From Mangifera indica (Eukaryota > Streptophyta > Magnoliopsida > Sapindales > Anacardiaceae), in assembly GCF_011075055.1 (NCBI RefSeq), contig NC_058139.1, positions 14,901,584 to 14,965,583 on the forward strand: 64,000 bases of DNA, read 5' to 3'. Below are positions 58,411 through 64,000 of the stretch, in pieces; positions within the stretch are counted from its first letter, which is position 1; the number at the start of each line of letters is the position of its first letter. The notes beneath the pieces are model-generated. The model was not told the DNA's origin and did no database searches. It saw only the letters and a program-made list of their open reading frames with translations. A program made the translations under genes and the position numbers.

Positions 58411-59460
58411 ATGTGAAAAATATCAATTTACCCCCTGAGAAAATTTCTATTACAAATAGGTCCAATATTTATCCCTTGCCCCCTCAATAATTTTCGAACA
58501 TATTACGCCTCTGCAGTTTCAAAAAAGTAAATTTTCCCCCAACCCACGGTATTCACGGCAGCAACCTACTGTCACATGACAAATTTCAGAAACGCCCGTA
58601 ATGGACTAATTTATGACAACTAGCTCCCCAATGTTTTAAAAAAACCACTTAACCTCCTAACCCACTGTCAATGTCTCTTGACAGTGGGAGTGTTTGTCAT
58701 GATCGTGGGATCCACTATTCCCATGATTGAACTGTCGATTACTTCGAACGTATTTTTTGGCCAAAAATTCGTCATTTCAACATCCAATTTTAACACAAAT
58801 CAAATCTACATAGACTATAACATAAAACCCTTCAACAAATTCAACGAAAACAGCCAAGAATCAAAACATTTTAAACATTGTTCAAAATCGAAACCTAAAG
58901 TTTCAAACCGTAAAATCTCACTCAAATCTCAATAATATGAATAATAACTTAATTCAAACAAGATTACGAAAGATATACTAACCTTTTTGCCTATTTTCAA
59001 TCATCGAAAAGCAAAAAAATCATCAGAAATCTGCTTGATAGTGGGATGACAGTGGGACAATAGAGAGAGCACGATTTTTTCTTTAAATTTGCACAGTGAC
59101 CATGACAGTTCTACCGTAGAAAATATGAAAATTTGTCTTGTTTATATATATAGGCAATTTAGTTATTTCACAAATGTCAAACATTTTTGCTTTAACCTGA
59201 TTGTTTTGAGTAATTTCGCTTAGACCTCCTTAATTTTGGCCTTTTATTATAATTTCCCAAATAATTAAAACCAATAACCGTTGAAGATGACCTTTGGTAG
59301 AAACTTGTGGTAGAAGCATCAATTGCTTCTAACACAAGCAACCCAATGTATTTTTTTAATTTTTATTTGTTTACTATGTCGAGCCAAACCAAATCAACCC
59401 ATAGGTTTAATACTAAAACTTAAGCCCAACCCAATAGGATCATAGGCCTAACCCAACAAA

Positions 59461-60093
59461 TTACAATGCCAAATCGAATCTTTTCATGTTAGGCTTTGGT
59501 TTTATGTTTTGGACTAACCTTCATTTGGTCCAATTTAATTAACGTATCTATTATATCTATTCCGAAATAATACGATCCATATTTTGGAATAAAACACAAC
59601 AGAGCCTCAAAGGCAAGGAATGAAAATGTCATTGAAGGTATAGTTAAATATTCAATATACAATAAAAGTATATATATATTGTTTTAATTATACAATTAAA
59701 TATATAAATGATATACCTAAATTTATATGTACATAACATTACTCTTACACATAACCAACTCTAACTTTTTATCCAAATCCATCGTATTACAGTGAATTAC
59801 CGGCTTAGCTTTGATGTAAAAATTTTTTATTATGATAACCTAAACCTTAACAAAAAAAAAAAAAATTGTGTGAGAGACAATAAATCGTTATAATCCCCAC
59901 ACTACATTAAATGCTGGCATTGGCATAGAAAACTAGTATTTACAAATGCATATATTTTCCGCGTGTTTTACCTCAAGACTCCATGTACAAGATCAGATTT
60001 TTGTATAGATGAAGCCAAAACCTTTCATGGTAAGTATGCCGCAAAATTATGAGAACCCATTTCTGATTAAAGAAAAACAATTTTCTTTTGCTA
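59461..60093. other. 3' flank of the PRD1-like gene, no gene seen
   Basis: AT-rich. The stretch just left of the stop codon at 60094-60096 is the expected 3' UTR on the minus strand. Confidence 0.5.
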
Positions 60094-63000
60094 TCATTGT
60101 GACCTAAAGAAGGTTTCGAGTTCTTCTAACAATCTGGAATCTCCATTTTGTGATTTCACAGACAACTGAGATGACATTAAGTGTATGAGGTACTCACGTA
60201 CTTGTCTCAAATTGTCCAGAGTGGTGAAGTTCTTCTCTGCATGCTCATCCCAGCTGTTATCTTGAATGCTGTTGCTGTAAATGTATTTTCTGCAAGCCTG
60301 CAATATCAAATGGAAACTGAAACTGAGAATATGTCCTATATGCTGATTAAAAAAAAGAAAATCATATTACAAAGAAACAGCAAACTGTTTTAAATATGCA
60401 ATATGATTTTATTCAATTGTTAAAATGGAAGTCACAAAAGCACACGATAAGAAACAATAAACAGTTACCTGCAGCACATAATTGAGGCTAGCAATTTGCT
60501 CTGCCTTCAAGAAATTGGAATTAAATAATTGTCGAAAGAGAAGCACAATTTCACTGCTAACATGACTAGCCTCTAGGTTTCCAATTATGCCAGAGATGCA
60601 GTAATCATCAAACACAGTTCTTAACCACAAAGGAATCTCATCAAGTTTTAGCAATGCAACAGCTACATGCACAGCAGGCTTGTGATGATTAAAGAAAGAT
60701 TTTGATGATAAACATGGAACAGCCAAAGACAATGCCATCTCTTCTACTATCAGTCTGAGCCAAAAATTTTTGGCAATAATTCTGCTGTGATGCAAATCCA
60801 GCTTTTTCCACCCTAACACCATTGATAGGCAGAGTCCACAGTTCATTGCCACTCTCATGTCACTATAAAATACAAGGCCTTCCAACACAGCCATCATGGA
60901 CGTTAGGAAACCTATGGAGCAATTCGGCTCCTCATGTTCTCTACTTTCCTGGTCTGATAATCTATTGAACAATTCTAATAGACAATATGAAGAGACAAGC
61001 TTGACCGAACAGGACCCAAAATGCATCAGCCTGCACAAATCAGGGTAGTTGATCCTGACTGCAGTAAGTGACTCCTTTGAGTTCAATGGATCAACAAAAT
61101 TTTGCCATTCCACGTGGTCTGGTAAAGCAGCATGTAAACTAAGGCAACACATAAGTTAGATTTTTATAGCTTGAAATCATACAAAGTGCATCAATGCAGG
61201 GTTCTTACCTTCTTAAATAAGAATAGTATAGTAAAAGCACAAATATCAGACTTTCTCCTGTGTTTGCTCCCTCATCATGATCAATCACCGATGGTCCCTT
61301 TGAACAAGCGGTATCAATGGTGCCATTGATGGTAGAGACCAAGGAAGTATTTAGAACAATTGTTTTTGAAGCTTCTACAAGTGCATTGTTAGTGGCATGG
61401 TGCAGAATTAAAGATAGAATGCCTGTAATTATTAAACTGTCATCAGTCCAGCCATGCACAGCCACTGTGCAGACCAAGTAGTCAATTAACTACAAAGTGA
61501 GAGAAGTCAAATCAGTTCCCTTTAATCATGCTCATACTAAAATAAAACAGAGTTAAGACAGTTACCTTTATAGTCACTGCAACCCAACCTTCATTGTCAG
61601 AGAGTACTTCAGGGTGCACTGAGCATAAAATGTTAAATGTTACAAAGGAAATCGCCATGAATGTCTGCAATGAATAATGGTTAGATTTGTAATAAAGTGC
61701 ACGGATTGCATTGCCCATGCCATGCAGACATAATTGATCTGAAGTAGCTGGAAAAGCGTTGATAGCTTTTTCCATGAAATTTACTATTACTACTATGTCA
61801 TGCTCATGGCCTTCTTGCTCTACAAGCTCTATCAATAAGCTAACTAAAATTGCAGCCGCATAGTTATCTTCTGCTGCAACCAACTCTGCAATCATCTTTT
61901 CATTAATAGTCTGACTACCATGGACAACAACATCAGTCCCATGGCTTCTGCAGAGCTTCAGGATTTGGTAAGACAATGGCTTGCTAAGTTTCTCTTGCTG
62001 GAACAACCACCTCAGTGATGATGAGTGGATCACTGCAGCAGGCAAATCCCATTCATTTTCAGTCACTAAATAGAACAGGATCCTCTCAGCTTCTGGACTG
62101 TAGGAGATCTGGTAGCTTTTGTTGGCAAAATTCCTAAAGAAACCATAAAGATTCACCAGCCACATCATGGTTGATAAATCAGCAGCCCCACACTCAAAGT
62201 TTCTTCTATTGACAAGAATATATTGCTCTAAAGAAGCTAAAACTGAAGTCTCATCTGCAAGCCTGAATAAGGAGTTCAATGAATTGAGAAAATGACAGGA
62301 TAAACCTAAACCATAAAAGAGAAATAGGAATGCAATTAGCTCAGGAGCTCAATTACCTGTCATTGTATAAAGAACAAACATGTAAAATAAGTAAAACTGC
62401 TGACTGACAAGAAGACAACTCTAAATTGTCAGCACTCTTTTGACCAAGAAGAAACAACATATCAGCAGGATCAGATGGAATGTAACAAACAGCATCTCTA
62501 ATGTATTGCCCAGTATCACTTCCTAAAAGTATATCAACAATGGAACTGACCATCAGATGTACTCTCCACTTTAACTTTTCCGAAGGAAATAATCCCAGAC
62601 ATCCATATGACAAACTGAACCAAGAATATGATACCAGCATCCTTGCAAATTCAGTGGCTGGCATATCACAATCCTTAATCATTATAAAGTGAAAGGTTTC
62701 CAGCACCCCCAGTACAGTTTCCTCATTTATCTCATGGATGGCCTTTACAAACCAGGGTAATAAATGAGATGTACACAGACTGATTATTGAATTTCTTAGC
62801 TCTAAGTTGTTGGAATTCGAGGTAGAGAACTCCTCATAGCTGTATGCATACAACTCTTTCAGTAGGTACAAGGAATGCAATAGTTGACTAGGATCTTTCC
62901 CAAACGTACTTATACAAGCTAGAACAGCATATTTTGGCACTTCTTGAATAGATGTTGCTAGGTTTGAAATTCTACTAGAAGATGGTGACTTCAGAATAGC

Positions 63001-63919
63001 TACAAAGATTGAGCAGGTCATAATAAATGTCTCCGTTGGCATGCTCATCTCCCCATCATTATTTCTTTTAAGCATTATTGTCAAACAAAGAAGTAGTTCC
63101 TCAGCCAGAGAAATTGATAATATTCCAGGGCAGTCAGAAATGCAGCTCCAGATGAGCTTCAGTGTCTGATTTTGATAAGGGTGGAAAGGAACTTCAGCAA
63201 CATGATGCAGTACTGGAATCAGGGCTGTGAATCCAACAACCAGTCTCTGTTTAAAAGCTTGCTCAGCAGTTGAAAGAAGATTAAGCACCTGAAGGCAAGA
63301 GTTGACTGTTGGATCCTTGCATTCTGTTCATCAATAGTAAAACTTAATCAGCTCCAAACTGCAGCTTGCTGCAAAAGAACTCTAGCTTTGTGAAATAGTA
63401 AAGATAGGCATAAAGTTGAAACATAAAATACAAATGTGACTAAGTTGTCTAAACAATTATGGAATTTATAGAACTTGTCAAAATCTAGATTGTAATAGGG
63501 ATGATTTTTTTACTTTAAGGCAGCACAAATAGTAAGATACTAATAAAATACCCAAACAGTCAAACTATGGTAGCTCTTGCTATTTTCAATTATGAAAGTA
63601 CCCTCACCTGACAATCGTAGTATTTCAAATACATAGTCTGCAATGTTTTGTTCCACCAAAACTTGGATCAGTTTGCCCGGAGTGCCTTCTGAGGACAAAA
63701 TATGGAAGATCAAATCTAATGAACTAATTTGAACCTCGTTGTCTGACGAAAGCAATGGGCCTTTGATGGCCTCAGCAAATAAGACATTTAAGGAAGGACA
63801 ATCTTCTCCATCTTCTGTTATTTCCATAAAGTTATTTGCCTCATCCAAACTCATGCTGCATAGGTCATTTGCATAAGGATGTACGAAAAAACCTTTCTGA
63901 GCCAAGATCGTCAAAAGTG
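60094..63919 (-). CDS. PRD1: PRD1-like meiotic double-strand-break protein, 3' six exons (5' end outside window)
   Basis: Minus-strand exons, 5' to 3': 63919-63608, 63323-62357, 62262-61566, 61489-61209, 61138-60469, 60297-60094 (stop). All junctions are GT..AG and keep the frame, giving about 1043 codons. PUTATIVE RECOMBINATION INITIATION DEFECT 1 is a plant relative of mammalian MEI1 and is needed with SPO11 for meiotic double-strand breaks; it acts in the nucleus of meiocytes. The basis is recognition of stretches such as [53 protein letters not shown] and [15 protein letters not shown], together with an all-helical Leu-rich sequence without other domains. The known plant protein is about 1330 aa, so roughly 290 N-terminal residues should lie beyond 64000. 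Bases 63920-64000 are intron. I recalled the family from memory and did not align it. Confidence 0.75.
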
Positions 63920-64000
63920 CTGGGCAAATATAATTGAAAACTATTCATTGTGATGATATTATGGAGATGGGTGTTTAGATAATGTATATATCCATGCTAC

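Larger units (their letters stand above)
55499..59258. mobile_element. MULE-type element, 3.76 kb, with inverted arms of ~119-bp repeats
   Basis: Ends are GGGAAATTATAAAAAATGGC (left) and, reverse-complemented, GGGAAATTATAATAAAAGGC (right). Flanks are AAAAAATTA (55490-55498) and AAATAATTA (59259-59267), a 9-bp duplication with one change. Inside are a repeat arm 55780-56290 and an oppositely oriented longer arm 57110-58410, around a unique core (56290-57110). The right part (58750-58990) is shared with the 1.8-kb element at 22205-24010, so both are one family. No transposase is encoded. It lies within the hAT element, upstream of its transposase start. Confidence 0.85.
45030..59460 (-). mobile_element. 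hAT transposon carrying nested copia and MULE insertions
   Basis: The transposase pieces (45430-47287 and 54982-55250, minus) are bracketed by subterminal sequence typical of hAT ends, rich in GGGCT/AGCCC words: left GGGTTAGGTCGGGCTGGCTC then CTCGGCCCATCAGG, right (reverse-complemented) GGGTTAGGCC, then TTGGGTTGGGCTTAAG. Removing the copia element (7.69 kb) and the MULE (3.76 kb) leaves about 3 kb, an ordinary hAT size. Exact ends and an 8-bp duplication could not be fixed, so the outer coordinates are approximate. Confidence 0.55.

Overview
The window is nuclear DNA of a flowering plant, most likely a eudicot. Coding exons are short and separated by AT-rich GT..AG introns. Only about four host genes occur in 64 kb, and the rest is layered transposable-element debris typical of plants (Ty1/copia, Ty3/gypsy-like LTRs, hAT, Mutator-like/MULE, a LINE scrap). 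The species cannot be named from the sequence. No rRNA, tRNA gene or CRISPR array was seen.

Host genes: (1) 6681-8224 (+), a three-exon gene for a small ROP-interactive CRIB-motif protein (125 aa). (2) 18076-18438 (+), an intronless gene for a secreted phytocystatin (120 aa). (3) 30292-39115 (+), a complete 12-exon SEC23 gene (COPII coat, 770 aa), whose exon junctions all keep the reading frame. (4) 60094-63919 (-), the 3' six exons of a gene that looks like PRD1 (meiotic double-strand-break factor, MEI1 relative). Its 5' part lies beyond the right edge. SEC23 and PRD1 converge on about 21 kb of nested transposons.

Transposon layout: 1-5600 holds pieces of copia-type LTRs and a broken gypsy-type LTR. 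13321-15632 (-) is a decayed MuDR-type transposase, flanked upstream by a roughly 700-bp, roughly 21-bp minisatellite. 22205-24010 and 55499-59258 are two members of one MULE-type family, with terminal inverted repeats, 9-bp target duplications and internal arrays of an unusual ~119-bp (2 x ~60 bp) tandem repeat. 24627-28330 is a copia (SIRE-like) solo LTR split by a 2.35-kb gypsy-type solo LTR. 28520-29961 is a hAT element with a perfect 8-bp target duplication, containing a MULE with a perfect 9-bp target duplication. About 45030-59460 is a hAT element whose transposase was split by a 7.7-kb copia element (47288-54981) and which also received the 3.76-kb MULE.

The host genes show no operon-like or pathway link to one another. 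The most notable content is the MULE family carrying inverted arms of 119-bp repeats, the stop-poor 21-bp minisatellite, and the nested insertion order, which can be reconstructed from target-site duplications.
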